NCBI RefSeq assembly: GCF_029227915.1
Contig: NC_079879.1
Coordinates: 33,112,501 to 33,176,500, forward strand
DNA from: Hydractinia symbiolongicarpus
Taxonomy: Eukaryota > Cnidaria > Hydrozoa > Anthoathecata > Hydractiniidae
Reading direction: 5' to 3'
Length of the DNA: 64,000 nucleotides
This document shows, piece after piece, positions 42,125 through 55,000 of the stretch (position 1 is the first letter of the stretch; each line of letters starts with the position of its first letter). The notes beneath the pieces are model-generated. The model had not been told where the DNA came from. It made no database searches and worked only from the letters and a program-made list of their open reading frames with translations. A program made the position numbers and the translations under genes.

Positions 42125-43210
42125 AAAAGTATAATGAAATTAAAAAAATGAGAATGAAATTAAAATTGAAATTAAAGAAAAATAATTTAAATTAGAAGAA
42201 AGACGTTTCACTCTCAAATTCAAATAAAAGTAGATTTTTCAATTTACATCGAAATATGTCCTCCGAAGTAGATACAAAAATTGACTTCTTAATTTTGTTA
42301 CAGTTATTCCAAATGTGTGGTCTGCGGTACGAATTGGAAAATTGACTGTTTTTAGTTTTCCTAAGTGGTGGATAGTATTGATCTGCAGATCTCGTTGTGT
42401 ATTTGTTATGAGAAATGTGAAAGGTGTTAGTAAATACTTCAGGTGCGTCATTATTTTTTGCTTTGTATTTGAAACAAAGCGTTTGAAAGATATTTAGTTG
42501 AAATACATCCAAGGCTTTCATTGACTGAAGTAATGGTCTGGAATGAGTCAGCCTATCTTTAAAAGTGATTATTCTGGCAGCATGTTTTTGATGAAAGTAA
42601 AGTGACTGTATTTTAGTTTTATTAGTGCTGCACCAAACACTATGTTAGCGTAATTAATATGACTATGTATAAAAGAGTAATACAATTGTATTAGAGATTG
42701 TCTGTTTGTGGTACATTAGAAATATATTTTTAAACTTAATAACGGTTTTTAAATAAACTAGTAACTTTTTTAACATCCTGTATTTTACGAATTTGAAAAG
42801 TTTGCGTTAATGTTATATGACGTAAATTGCTGAAAAATAGGTAAATTGCGCTTCGCGCATTATTATTCTTGACAAAACTGCTCTACTGCGAAGCGCAGGT
42901 AAAAGATCATAAAGATGGCAGCCCAGATGTTCAAATTTTTTTCTGGTATTTTTTGGTAAATGGTTTTTATTCAAGTTTATATACAGCTAATGTTAGTTTT
43001 AATTTCGTAAAGATAACAAAGTTGGTTTTACTTAGATTCAGAGCTAAACAATTGATATTTAACCATAGGCTTAATTGTTTGAGCTCTTGGTTGATACAGT
43101 TTTCAAGCTTGAGAAGACATCAGATTCAAAATATATGTTCTGGTCATCCGCAAAAAGAAAAAATAACAGTTTAGATGAAATGTTAGTAAGGTCTTCATGA
43201 AAAGGCTAAC
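42125..43210 (-). mobile_element. CR1/L2-like LINE fragment (reverse transcriptase to 3' end)
   Basis: Read on the minus strand, NDLTNISSKLLFFLFADDQN (near 43,150) contains the catalytic FADD of a LINE reverse transcriptase. INQELKQLSLWLNINCLAL and LNLSKTNFVIFTKLKL follow in a shifted frame, then YSFIHSHINYANIVFG near 42,680, HAARIITFKDRLTHSRPLL near 42,560, and the C-terminal FQTLCFKYKAKN...TRSADQYYPPLRKTKNSQF down to 42,192. The end is an A-rich tail of ATTAAAATTGAAATTAAAG type (42,125-42,190). Several frameshifts make it inactive. The endonuclease piece at 45,700-46,165 could belong to the same copy. Confidence 0.8.
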
Positions 43211-43277
43211 AAAATATTTACCAGGTATTTACCAGGTATTAACTGATGCTAGCTAGCTAGATAGTCCAACCAGCTTA

Positions 43278-44525
43278 CAGTACAGTCCAGATGTAAGCAT
43301 ACGCGTACGCTCAAGTTTCACACCTTTTTCTCGGAGGCGGTAGTTGTTTGTCTTTTGTTGTTATTAATTATCTTGCGAGTCTTGTAAGTCATTAACTTGC
43401 ACGTAATAAACAAAAGATTATTGAAGAAAAAATAGCTTATTATATTTGTGCGTAACTATTGTTAAATAGTGTTAACATAACTATTCCCAATAGCATAATT
43501 GCAACTGTTATCAACTCTATCAATGTGACACGAAGAGCCATTGTTTAATATTTTTATTAAACAAATGTTTTGCGTGGAAACTAAATAAACTAGCGAGAAG
43601 GCATTGTTGGTTGCGCGGGTTAACTAAAGCGTTTAAGCGATAGAAGTTATTATATTTTAACAAAGATTGAAACTTTAATTTTAATAGAAATGTTTTTTTA
43701 GATTGCATTTTAAAACTTTAAAATTGAAAAACGGCGATAGAAATGTTTTTTAGATTGCATTTTAAAAGTTTAAAAATGAAAAACGTCGATAGAAATGTTT
43801 TTTTAAATCGCATTTTAAAAGTTTAAAAAACGAAAAACGGTGATAGAAATGTTTTTTAGATCGCATTTTAAAAGTTTTAAAACGGAAAACGGCGATAGAA
43901 AATTTTTTTTTAGATCGCATTTTAAAAGTTTAAAAACGAAAAACGGCGATAGAAATGTTTTTTTAGATCGCATTTTAAAAGTTTAAAAAACGAAAAACGG
44001 CGATAGAAATGTTTTTTAGATCGCATTTTAAAAGTTTTAAAACGGAAAACGGCGATAGAAATTTTTTTTTAGATCGCATTTTAAAAGTTTAAAAACGGAA
44101 AACGGTGATAGAAATGTTTTTTTAGATCGCATTTTAAAAGTTTAAAAAACGAAAAACGGCGATAGAAATGTTTTTTAGATCGCATTTTAAAAGTTTAAAG
44201 ACGAAAAACGGCGATAGAAATGTTTTTTTAGATCGCATTTTGAAAGTAACAGCTTGTGTTTTTTAAATATATCAGATTAAAATCGCGTTTCAATAATTAG
44301 TTTCATTGTTAAAAAAAATTAAAATTCAATGGCCTTCGCGTTTAATTTATTCTCGCGCAGAGTATTGTTTTTGAACAATGTTTCTTGCTATGCTTTTGTT
44401 TTTAACACGAAGCAATTATTTTCGCGCAATTTGAAAGGAACTTGGTATCCTATTGTTTTTTTTTAATGAAAGCAATTATTTTTGCAAGTTGAGCGTACGC
44501 GTACGCTTACATCTGGACTGGACTG
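43278..44525. mobile_element. Tc1/mariner-like MITE, 1,248 bp
   Basis: The ends are inverted repeats of about 40 bp: CAGTACAGTCCAGATGTAAG...CGCGTACGCTCAA at the left, and its complement ending TTACATCTGGACTGGACTG at the right. Both are flanked by TA (43,276-43,277 and 44,526-44,527), as for Tc1/mariner. There is no transposase. The interior is mostly a tandem array (43,682-44,247) plus AT-rich sequence. It separates the LINE fragment from the sequence to the right. Confidence 0.8.
43682..44247. repeat. Tandem array, ~52-56-bp unit, about 11 copies
   Basis: The unit reads like GATAGAAATGTTTTTTAGAT, CGCATTTTAAAAGTTTAAAA, ACGAAAAACGGC. Copies begin near 43,684, 43,735, 43,791, 43,846, 43,894, 43,947, 44,003, 44,054, 44,107, 44,160 and 44,213. 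Two length forms (six or seven T; AAA or AAAAAA) alternate in places, suggesting dimer amplification. It lies wholly inside the TA-flanked element. Confidence 0.9.
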
Positions 44526-44527
44526 TA

Positions 44528-45699
44528 ACATGCTTGAAAATTTCTGATAATTTTCAACAAAACTGACCAACGTATTTTAATTCAACATCAAAATATGGGG
44601 GAATCATGCTAATTCTCAGTAGCCAACTATTTGATGCATAAATGTTTCACGGCAGATAAATATTAATATTCAACTGCAGTTGCTCCTTGATGCGATACAT
44701 AGTGGACCTTTCACAGTCAAACCTTTATAGTAAAAATCTTAAATAATAGAATTTACAAGCAAAACGGCATCACAATGTCCCCAAATGGCAAAGATTAAGG
44801 AATATTAAGCAATATCTAAAACATATTAAAGATATATATAATAGATATTTTACTTATGAAGGTTTCACCACAAAAGCATTATAATTACGTCATTTGTCTA
44901 TCATTTCATAATGGCTACTTAATCAAAATATATACTGGGCCGTGATTGGTTCAACCAGTATTATGACACGAACCCAACCGCAAGAATAGCTATAAATTGG
45001 ATGATAATTTGCAGGTGTGTTTGAGTCTCCTGATTTAAAGATTACCTCCTGCGAAAAATAAAGTTAATTGCATATGAAAGAGCTTGAAAGGTTGTCTAGG
45101 AATTTGAGTATTTTTTTTAAAAATTCTTGATTTGTCCTTTAAAATTTGGAATACTAAAAAGATTCACTAATTATGCATGTTGTCATGAGTATGCTCTGCA
45201 AGGGTGTTATATTTAACATTTTGACAAGCCACATAGAGTTAAACATGTTTTCTGGCTGTTCACTTTGACTCTTTAAACATTTTACATAAGTTACAATATT
45301 TAGTTACCATAATTATGCTCAATGCTTACTCATGACGTCTTAATTTCGCATAATTAGCACACCTTTTAGGACAAATATCTAAAGAACAGATAAATGCAAT
45401 GAATTCACTTGTTCAAAATCACGATTCATATTATCAGGGTTTTATTTGGTATATTTCCTAGTTTTGACTGTTTTTGACATGCGCTTTTTGTTGTTTAATT
45501 TTCGTATTCAACCTACTAAATCATGATTAATGAGACTTGTTGGCATGACGTCCTGTTCAGCCATTGAAGCAGGGCTGTTCGATGCTATAATGTCGATTAA
45601 AAATTTGTGTCCTGCGTTACACGCGTTTATTTTTTAATTATTTGTGTTAAGCCATGCTGTTGAATTATTGCTTTAACTTCTCTATCATCTCATGAATTT
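44528..45699. other. AT-rich intergenic stretch, nothing recognised
   Basis: No coding region, RNA gene or clear repeat was found on either strand. There are scattered TATA-like and poly-T runs only. Confidence 0.5.
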
Positions 45700-46165
45700 A
45701 GGTAGTTTACATTCTAAGTCCTATGAGTATATTATTTTTAGACTCTGCACAACAAAGCGATAATGATTTCTCTAATAACTCATTGTAATTACTCAGCAAG
45801 TGTTTTGTGCCGTTTGGAGGTCTATATTGTGTTGCTATAAGAACGTGATGCATATTTTTAAAGACAATTTCTATAGCAACGCTTTGGAGTTCATCAATCT
45901 CCAAATCTGTTTGCCTAACATAGTTTATGTTGTCATTTATATAAAGCGCTAAAGTATTACGATTATTTTATTCAATATTATAAGCTGGGATTTTATACAG
46001 CTGATCCACATCTTCCGTGGTTGAAATATGAGGTTGAAATATGATAACGTAAAGACATCTATGTTTGGATGAGATGAAAAAATTGCGTGGAAACCACTAA
46101 AATTTGCTAATAAGCCACAAATTTTTTGATGTAATATATTAAATCCTTTTCTCTTTAACAGTTCT
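45700..46165 (-). mobile_element. LINE endonuclease (APE-type) fragment
   Basis: Minus-strand readings in two frames match the start of a LINE endonuclease: FNILHQKICGLLANFSGFHA near 46,120 (the usual 'N-R-L' opening of the domain) and, further down, LALYINDNINYVRQTDLEID and VLIATQYRPPNGTKHLLSNYNELL near 45,830, where the YRPPN motif is diagnostic. It is frameshifted and truncated. The orientation agrees with the reverse-transcriptase fragment at 42,125-43,210. Confidence 0.7.
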
Positions 46166-46278
46166 ACAAATCATTCTTTCTTTTGCATTTAACAGTTTCA
46201 ATATTTCAACAAAACAACAACAAGAATAATAGTAAAGCGTAGCGCACGACCGTACTGGCTGCCATCGTGAAATAGAAA

Positions 46279-46479
46279 ATGATTGAGTTTCTAGAGGCAC
46301 TTATTATCAGACCACTCTGTCTGGCAAAGGTGTTGCTAATCGAGTTGTATTGCTTGTGTCGTATATGTCCCAGAACCCAGACAGTATCCTGCAACAGGTG
46401 CCAGGAGTGGTTTCGTGAAGCCTGTAAGACTTTCGGGGAATATGTTTTTCAACAAACACAAGAATGGTTTTGTATGTAA
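46279..46479 (+). other. PHD-finger-like fragment
   Basis: A 66-codon open frame contains YCLCRICPRTQTVSCNRCQE followed by WFREACKTF and EWFC. The C-x-C, C-x2-C and WFC spacing, and the tryptophan before the last cysteine, fit a PHD finger, though the usual histidine is absent. Such fingers occur in host chromatin proteins and in some LINE ORF1 and other transposon proteins of cnidarians. It is short and surrounded by non-coding sequence, so it is a relic or an isolated exon. Confidence 0.35.
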
Positions 46480-48209
46480 AAATGTCAAAAAAAAATAAAT
46501 CATAAAAACTAAAAAAAATTCCTAAAAACTCAAATCAAATTCTGTGAAAAGAAAAACAACTTTAATTGTATCCTTTTCTGACGGGAAACATGTGTATTTT
46601 TTCTTCATCACAAAAAATATATTCTAACGAAATAGATTCTGTACTTAAACAAAGAATACTGAAAACTTATTGCAAAACTAGCATCTTCCAAATATTACGG
46701 TCAAACTCTCATAAAAATTAAAAAATTTAAACTATACAATAAATCCTGTTCTAAAAATTGTATGCTATATATATATATATATATATTTATAATTTCCTAT
46801 CTTATGTAATTTTTGCTGATAAACCAAAAATATGCCAATCATTTTCTTTAAAAGTTTTGTTTTCTCTTTCAAATTTTGCTGATGTTAACCCAGATCTGAG
46901 CATATGGTCTATGTGATGTGGTTATGTGTGATTATTTAGAAAGTGGCTCTGGTGTTGATATGGTAAATTCCCTTGTATTGTACACTCTATATATCATTTG
47001 AAAATGCATTTCTGCACGTACACACAAACTGTAATATTTAATGGAATCAATTTTACAGGAACATCTGAGTGTACTTTTTAGACGAATTTTTAAATTTAGA
47101 CGAAGGGTGAAATCAATTTTCTATCATAAAGAGATCCAAAATGAAGGAAGAAGTTGTGGAAATAGTTCTCCCTTTTTTTTGAAAAATTGCATCTGTCGTA
47201 CGCTTAATACTTGAGTTGGTCTGGGGATGTTTTGAACATTATAACCGGTTGGGCTAATTCCACCCACACTATCCATCCTTTTGATAACTTTTGATAGGTA
47301 TTCCAAATGGAATCAAACTTCAGGAACAAAATGATAGCAATAATTTTTTGCTTATATCAGTACTTTTTCCATGACATCATTAACTTGACATTTGTTCCAA
47401 ATACCACTGCTTAACATTTAAATGCTTTAGTTGGTTCTACATTAATTTTGCGTATATTTTCTTCCTAATATTTTACTTCACTTCAGGTGAACTGATACCT
47501 GAGGTAAACAACAATATTGCACAAGTTTAATATTTCACTTTGCTTAAAATGATTGGGAAAGTAATCAATGACTCTAGTTTCTTATTTCTCAAAATTGGGC
47601 GAGTCTTTGCGTGAGCGAGAGTGATCGCTCTCCCCTTATTGATAGGCCTGACTGTAATGCTAAACATGCCATGAGTATGTAGTACAAATAAAATCATGAA
47701 CTACAGTGGTAATTCTAACCAAGGAAACCTTAATCAAGGTTCTACCTGTAGTACTAAGAGTAGTATCAAATCAACTACTTTTTTGTTTCGTAAAAGTAAA
47801 TTCTGTTCAAGCATTAACAAAAAAAAAATTGTGTTGCATATATTTATGACTATAGGGTAAAAACAAAAAAAATCCCATCCCGGTATTTATAACCCCTCAG
47901 GTCCAACCTAAAATTTTCCTCAATAAATTATACATTATGAAATCACAAGTAAAAAAAATAAGTTAGTATTTCTCAATATTGTTCTAGAAAATTGAAGAAA
48001 ACTGTATTATTTGGTCTGGTCATTTATTAACATGATACACAACTGTTCTTGTACAATTAATTCGAGTTAAACATAGTAGTTGCATTTTCACAAGACAGGA
48101 TCAGCTTGTCGAAAGGCCATAAAATTATTCTGTAATGATCTGCATGTGTGAATTACATAAATAATCATCTTTTTTAATGAAAAAAATTACAGATTATGCT
48201 GATTCAATA
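46480..48209. other. AT-rich intergenic stretch with (TA)n
   Basis: No gene is recognised. It contains a (TA)n microsatellite (about 46,768-46,790) and poly-A/T runs. One short open frame on the minus strand (47,124-47,306) shows no family. Confidence 0.5.
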
Positions 48210-48940
48210 TGACATCATTCATCATCATTCTACGCTTAATGTCCGTTTTCCATGCTAGCACGGGTTGGACGGGGTATATTAATGACCCTCTTCCAATCTG
48301 ATCTAGATTGTGTTAGATGTAAACTCAACTTTCGCTGTATCAAGTCTGTCCTGTCTCTCCAACTGGCGTTACACATCCACCTAACCATTCTCATATCATT
48401 CTTTTCTAAACGGTCAAGATCTTCCTGCTTCACTGCCCATGTCTCACTACCGTTTACAACATAACGCTTCTTACACAGGCCTCATACAACCTATCTTTTA
48501 CTTCAATTGACAAGACTCTGCTGGTCAACAAAGGAAGTAACTCTCTGAACTTTTTCCAAGCAGAACCTATCCTGCAAGTAACACTTCTTCCAACACCCCC
48601 TTCACTGCCCAACATATCACCTAAGTAACAGAAGTTCTCAACTGTCTCTAACGAGCCACTGTTGTACATCATTGAAGTGGTAAATACTTCATTCTCTATA
48701 ATCTCATCTTTGCAACGCTTGCATACAAACTGAATGTCAGCTCTTAACCTTCCACCAATACTACTGCACTTCTTATGTACACAATGCTTGCAAGCCTGAC
48801 AAAAATTGGATTACTACCAACCCCTTTCCTGCAAACTCCACAAGGCCACTTTCCAATTATACAAGGTCACACTTGTATGCAATGCTACTAATCATGACTT
48901 TAGACTTTGCTGTGTTCACCCTTAATTCTTCCATCGTGGT
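48210..48940 (-). mobile_element. RTE-like LINE 3' fragment
   Basis: Minus-strand readings: TAKSKVMIS near 48,900; a zinc-knuckle-like CGVCRKGVG...CKHCVHKKCSSIGG; FVCKRCKDEI; VENFCYLGDMLGSEGGVGRSV; WKKFRELLPLLTSRVLSIEV; RLYEACVRSVML; and, after a frame change, DRLEKNDMRMVRWMCNASWR down to 48,236. This succession is characteristic of the reverse-transcriptase C-terminal region of RTE-type LINEs. It ends in ATGATGATG-like repeats (48,210-48,230), the usual RTE tail. It is 5' truncated and has at least two frameshifts. Confidence 0.85.
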
Positions 48941-49020
48941 ACTGTGAGTCCAACGTACAGAGCGATCTTGCAAAATTTTCTTTTTGTTTTTTTACAGTTA
49001 TTGAACAAGTAAACTTATAA

Positions 49021-52000
49021 ATGTCCAGCAATTCATTGAATGGTTGGTCAACACCCAAGAAGATGGATGAAGTTGAATTTGTTCCATTGACTCCACAAGA
49101 TGCTACAGGTGCATATAATTTTAATTTTATCACAACTTGATAATTTGGACTTTTTATTTCTTGCATAATAAGATGTTAACTAGGTAGCAGGTGAAGTTGA
49201 TGTTCTTTTCCTTTAGGTGCATATAATTTCAATTTCATCACAACTTGATAATTTGAACTTTTTATCTCTTTCATAATAAGATGTTAACTAGGTAACAGGC
49301 GAAGTTGATGTTCATTTTCCTTTAAAATTACTGAATATGTGTAATTTCTTAATGTGAATGCACTGAATAAGGTGAATGATGTCATTACATTGCACCTTCA
49401 ATTTTGAGGATAACTTAGAAATGGGTGGAAGTAACTTATGTCAACTCCTTCATTGGTAACTGCAGACTACCTGAAATTATCTAAAATTTTAACAAGTTAA
49501 ACCATTTTAAAATGCACAGGTTAATGATGTCAGCAACAAAGCTTTAAACCCAACCGTTCGTCAAAAGCACACAATCCTATATGTTTTCTTTAACAGCGTT
49601 TCAAGCTCTACACATTAAAAAAAGTGTATTAAAATTTGAAATGGTTGATGACGTCATTATAAAACCTTAAAACCCTAGTTTGTTCTTAATGTTAAATCTG
49701 AGTGTTTATGTTTATTTACTAGAGAAAATTATTATATAACTATATAAAATTATATGCAAAAAAACAATAATTCATGCATAATAAATATTGAAGTTCGACA
49801 CAGAACAAACAGCATTTAATTAAATAAATTTTAGCATTTTCCAATATGTTTTAATTTAACCATAAGTGGGTATATACTGTTTTTAGTGTTGTTAAAGTTG
49901 TAATATTTGTCAATTGATTCTTTTCTCAAGGCTGAAATACATGATCATTTTATTAATGACCAGATATCTATAAATTTTTTTTTAATGACGGTTTCTTATT
50001 CCTATATTTCAGCCTGTAGAGTTTTTTAATGGTTTTCAACGCTTCATACATGGCAGTAAGAGGCAACATAACTATGCTCTGCAAAAAAAAATTTCTTTTG
50101 TCAATGTTATATTCTCCATTTTGTTTTTTTTTTCGTTCTTTTATATTTGAGGTTTCTTTTTTCCTTGTTATTTTTCCTTGTGTGGAGTTTTACTGTCAGC
50201 AAATAATTGCTGACACGAGCCTATCCAATTAAAAACTGCTAGGAAGTGTATTTGCTTTACTGTATGTATAATTTTTTGTTATCTTTCAGGCTTCCACAAG
50301 TATTCCAATGATACACATGAAAATTTAGCCACTCCATTTACTGCAAAGAAATTATCGTCACCAAGATCTCAGAAGCGTATCTTTCAATCCTGTCCTAGTA
50401 TCTCTGAGAAAGTTGAAATAATTCATCAGCAAACTGATGACATGGTACAGAAAGTGATACATAATACCAACAAAACTGTGGGTTATGTATCGCCATACAA
50501 AGGTTAGAAATTACTGTTAAATTAGAATCCAACTTGATTCTAATTTAAATGATTTGAAAATATTTTACCTCTTTTTTTTTCGATATGCATCTTGATTTTC
50601 CTCACTCCTGAAAAATAAAAGAGCCATCTTCACATATTTTTTATCGTTTTATATTTTGAATACCTAAACTTTTTTAGGAGATCATCTGGACATTTTTGTT
50701 AAAATTAGCAGTTTAAGTTGATGGCAACTTAATTATTCGTTCTAGAGGCCTGACCAACTATTTTTTTTTCAAAAAACCATAAAAAAAATGCTAATACAGA
50801 TTTTTTTAAAGTTGGCAGTAAATATCGCGAAAGAAAAATGAACTAATTTAAAATGACACAGTCAAACGTAGTCCGAACATATATAGTGCAAATGCATGTG
50901 AAACACAAAGTAAAATATGCCTGTCATAGCATCCTCTGTCACAAATAATTTGTTGTTTTTATAAAAGTTGCTTTGCTTAGAATGAATTACGAGTAAGTCT
51001 ATCTCGAAAAAAGCAAGAAAGAAGTTTTTTGTAACTCCCTTGAAAATACAACTTTGTTTTGTATTCTTAAAAATTACAAAAAGGGGTAATAGATTATTTA
51101 TTTTTATTCCGGCAACTGAGAAACCCAACAAATTTGCTTTGCCTGTGAAATAACTAGTTGCCTTCACCTAAGAACAAAAGTTTGCTGAGACAATATTTTA
51201 TACATTATCTTGTGTTTGAATTTTCAGTAAAATTGAGTTGTTTAGTTGCAACTACTTTATAGAATTTATTGTAAACACTGTTGTTTATTTTTAAAAGCGC
51301 AAAAAGATAAAATAAACAAAATCTTGTGTGTATTTTACATTTTTTCCAAAATTAGTTCATTTATTATGATTTCTCTTTAATAGCCACAAAGAAGATTTTA
51401 ACACCCTGTGAAAAGTTGCTTGATAAAACAACAGATAGAAAGGATTATGGTAGCAGTCAAAGTGGTTTAAGTATACAATCCTACACTAAAAGGATGTCTC
51501 CATCACAAGCCGCTCAATGTCAAGATTTATTTTCTGCGAAAGATGAAATCATTGAGCAAAAAGATATTATTATGCAAAAGTAAGATTTTGTGTCAAAATT
51601 GTCATGTACCAAACGATGTTTTGTTCTCTACTACGTAAGTCTTTAACCCTATTGTTATTTTAAGCCAGAAAAAGAGTGAAATATTGAAATAACAATTTTG
51701 GTATAAAAAAGTCTTAAAACTATTGAGTAAAATATAGTATAAACATCTCTATATGTCTGTAACAGGCAAAGCGGATGTGTTCATTTTCCTTTGATGTCGC
51801 TGAAAAATGCATGTCTGAAATGTTAAATTTTCTAATGTTACGCCACAACGTTAATAACACTATTTAAGGTCAATACCTTGTATCAAATTAATGAAGCCAT
51901 TACAGTGCACTTAAAGTTTTGAGGCCAAAAAACTTGGAAATGGTGACGTCAATGATTTTTCATTGTGTAAGTAACTAGGGACCACCTAGGACCAATTTGG

Positions 52001-55000
52001 GTAACTTTCTCAAACCTGAGTCCCCAAATCCGTTTTGGAATGAACGGGTTGATGACGTCATCGAAAAACTTTTAAACCCTAAAATCTGTGCAACCGTTTG
52101 TCAGAAGTACGCTGATCAAGAAAATGTGTAAGATACACATTTTCTTGATCAGCGTTTTAAGATCTATACGATGAGAGCAACAGGTGTATAAATATCTCAA
52201 AAAAAATGTAGACTTTAACCAGGCCATTGCTGACATCAGCAAAATTTGTAAACTTCCATATCTTCTTAAGCGTTTATCAAAAACAGATGATCATACACAT
52301 TTTCTTGATCAGCAGTTTGAACTCTGTACACATTTAAGAGAACATGAAAATAAGGTTCTATTTTTTTTTTGTTGATGGCTTGCTAACGTCATTAAAATTC
52401 AAATGATGCTTTATCGATTAGTCAAGAATAAACGCATTATATACTTTTTGTCTGATTTTTTTCCTGACCACTTGTTGACCAATGAGTCAATATGCAACAG
52501 GCATGGCACCATACCAAAAATTCTTTGTCTAACCTGAAGCTAACTAAAAAATAATGAAAAATCACTAAATTGCAACCCTAAAAATGGTATACTTCAGAAG
52601 TTAGTACAAAAAAGCTGGCAGAAGGATGAACCTCCTCCATCCCCTCAGGTTCGAATAGTAAATAGTGTTAACCTTCAACATCTTCATAAACCAGTTTTCA
52701 AATTGGTGTTTGTTTGTCCCCAAAATTCAATTAAATATAATTTTAGTCTGCTTCTTAACATCAAAATTGTATTTTTATTGTTTACCTCCAATTTGCTATA
52801 GTTTAGAGATCATGCTGTTCTAGTTTTACTCCCACCATTTTAAGATTTCAGCCTTTTTGATTTAGACTATTTCATGCCTGTTATGTTAACATGTCTAAAT
52901 TCATGTTCGCAATTGCTAAGTGCGGATGTGAATGAGAGAATTTGGGTTTGTACTTATTAAAAAAGACAGGCGTTTATTTTCGTGTACATGTTAGCATAAC
53001 TAATGTGAAGGAGAGAGGCTGAATTTGTACTTATTGCATTTGATTGGTTGAAAAAGACGGATTTTATTTTACAACGTTTGGTTTGCCCTCGTAGCTATAG
53101 CATTTTACTGTATAACCAGAGTCGAATTCATTTGACCGACTCGGCTAGGATTCTATGCAGGTTGTGCAAAGTTGTGCATTGTTAAGAAGTTTCTAGATGA
53201 AATTTAAAACTCCAATTTCAGTTTCTAGTATAGTATCTCTTAAAGTTCACACAACTGTTAATTTTTTTTCTTAATAATTTAGTTTACTTTTACCTTCCTT
53301 GTATGTAGGCAAAAAATGATAATCACTCAACTGCGTCAAACAAATATAGAACTGGAAGAGCTACTTGTTCAAAAAGAACATCAAATTCAATCAAACAGCA
53401 ATGAAAAGTTTACGCTTCATTTACAAGAATACCAATATCAAGTTTCACACTTAAAACAACAACTAGTGGAAGCTAAATCAGTAAAACAAGCTGAAGTTGA
53501 AAAGTTGCAAAGAAAGCTTGGGTATGGTGTAATCTAGTGTCATTAAACAAACGGATCAAGGAATGCAGAAAATATACTAGCAGTCTAGACATTTTCCAAA
53601 ATGTTAACTAAATTTAATTTTTTTGTTTTAATACGCATACACAATTTTTCAAATTGCAGTGATCATACTATATTTAGTATGTCTGTTCGTCTTCAACTTT
53701 TCATTGCTCTACTTTGTTCCTTTTTTTGCTTTTAGTGAAAGAGAATATGAACTTGGTAAACTTGGAATAAAGTTAAAAGAAATGGAAATAAATAATTCAT
53801 CTGATGTTACAGTTATAAAAAAAGAGGTTGCGTTTTTATTTAGTTATTAGGTTTTCACTGATGCTTTATTTACAAAGTAGACATTTGGAAGCAACATCAT
53901 TGACCACACGCAAAACTCCCCCTTTATAGTTGGCAATTGTTTTAGCACCATTTTCTAAAACATTGCAGTTGGCTGGAAAGCTTTTTGTTTTTATGATTTA
54001 GTTAGATGAAAAAGTTCAAGAACTTAAACTGGAACAAGCAAAGACAGACAAACTTTTGCAAGATTTTAAAGTTACCAAGTAAGCCAACATCTAAATGCAA
54101 TTGAAAAAAGCAAGCAAGTTTATTTGTAAATCCTTGTCCTATCCATCAGAATTTTTATTTTTAGACAAGAAAACGCTAAATTACAATCTTACCTTGAAGA
54201 ACTACCTACTGCCGAAGAGTTTAAAAAATTACGGAAAGAGGTCTGTTTATTATAATAATTTATTGAAAGCATGAAATAGTATTTAGGACAACCTTACTAT
54301 GACTTAAGGAGACCTTGTGGCAAATTTGCTTTACTTCCTATTAATAACGCTGAAAAGAAACCTTGAAGTTGACTAATACAAGACATATTAATAAAGAACA
54401 GCCAAAATACAGCATGTGCCAAATCGTCCTATAAAACCTAACACTGTTTTAAAAGTAACAGGCTTTTAAGTTAAAAGTCTCTGTCTGTCAGTCCATCTGC
54501 CCTTTCGTTTATGATGGTTAATTTTCAAAACAAACAATGTACACGAAATATTTTTGTTAAACTAATCTATAAATGACCATTTTTTGTTTAAAGCTGTGAA
54601 AATAACCGAGAATATTATGGAATGCAAAATTAACTTAAACGTTTTACAATTCAATTCATATAGAGTAAATAACAGACAAAATTGAAAACTGTGTTTGGGA
54701 TAATTTAAGAACTGGTTTAAGATGATTTTGATAAAAGGATTATACGGTGCCTTTAAAAAAATTGCAATCATAGTATGTCTGCGAAAACAGCAAGACTGAG
54801 TTACCACTACCTTATTTCCCTAATGGCACCATACCATTCTTGTTATAGGTTAAAAATTGTCATCAGGAAAAAGAAGACATACAAGAGAAAAAAGAAGTTG
54901 TACATAAAAGATATAAAGAGATTAAAACTGAATACCAAAACAAAGTAAGTGTAACTTATTTGTTACAAAAATTATATAACATTAAACAGTTAAGCATTGC

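Noticed and set aside
42192-42521. A stand-alone 109-residue host gene
   Set aside because: It is the C-terminal end of a LINE reverse transcriptase that continues upstream in other frames.
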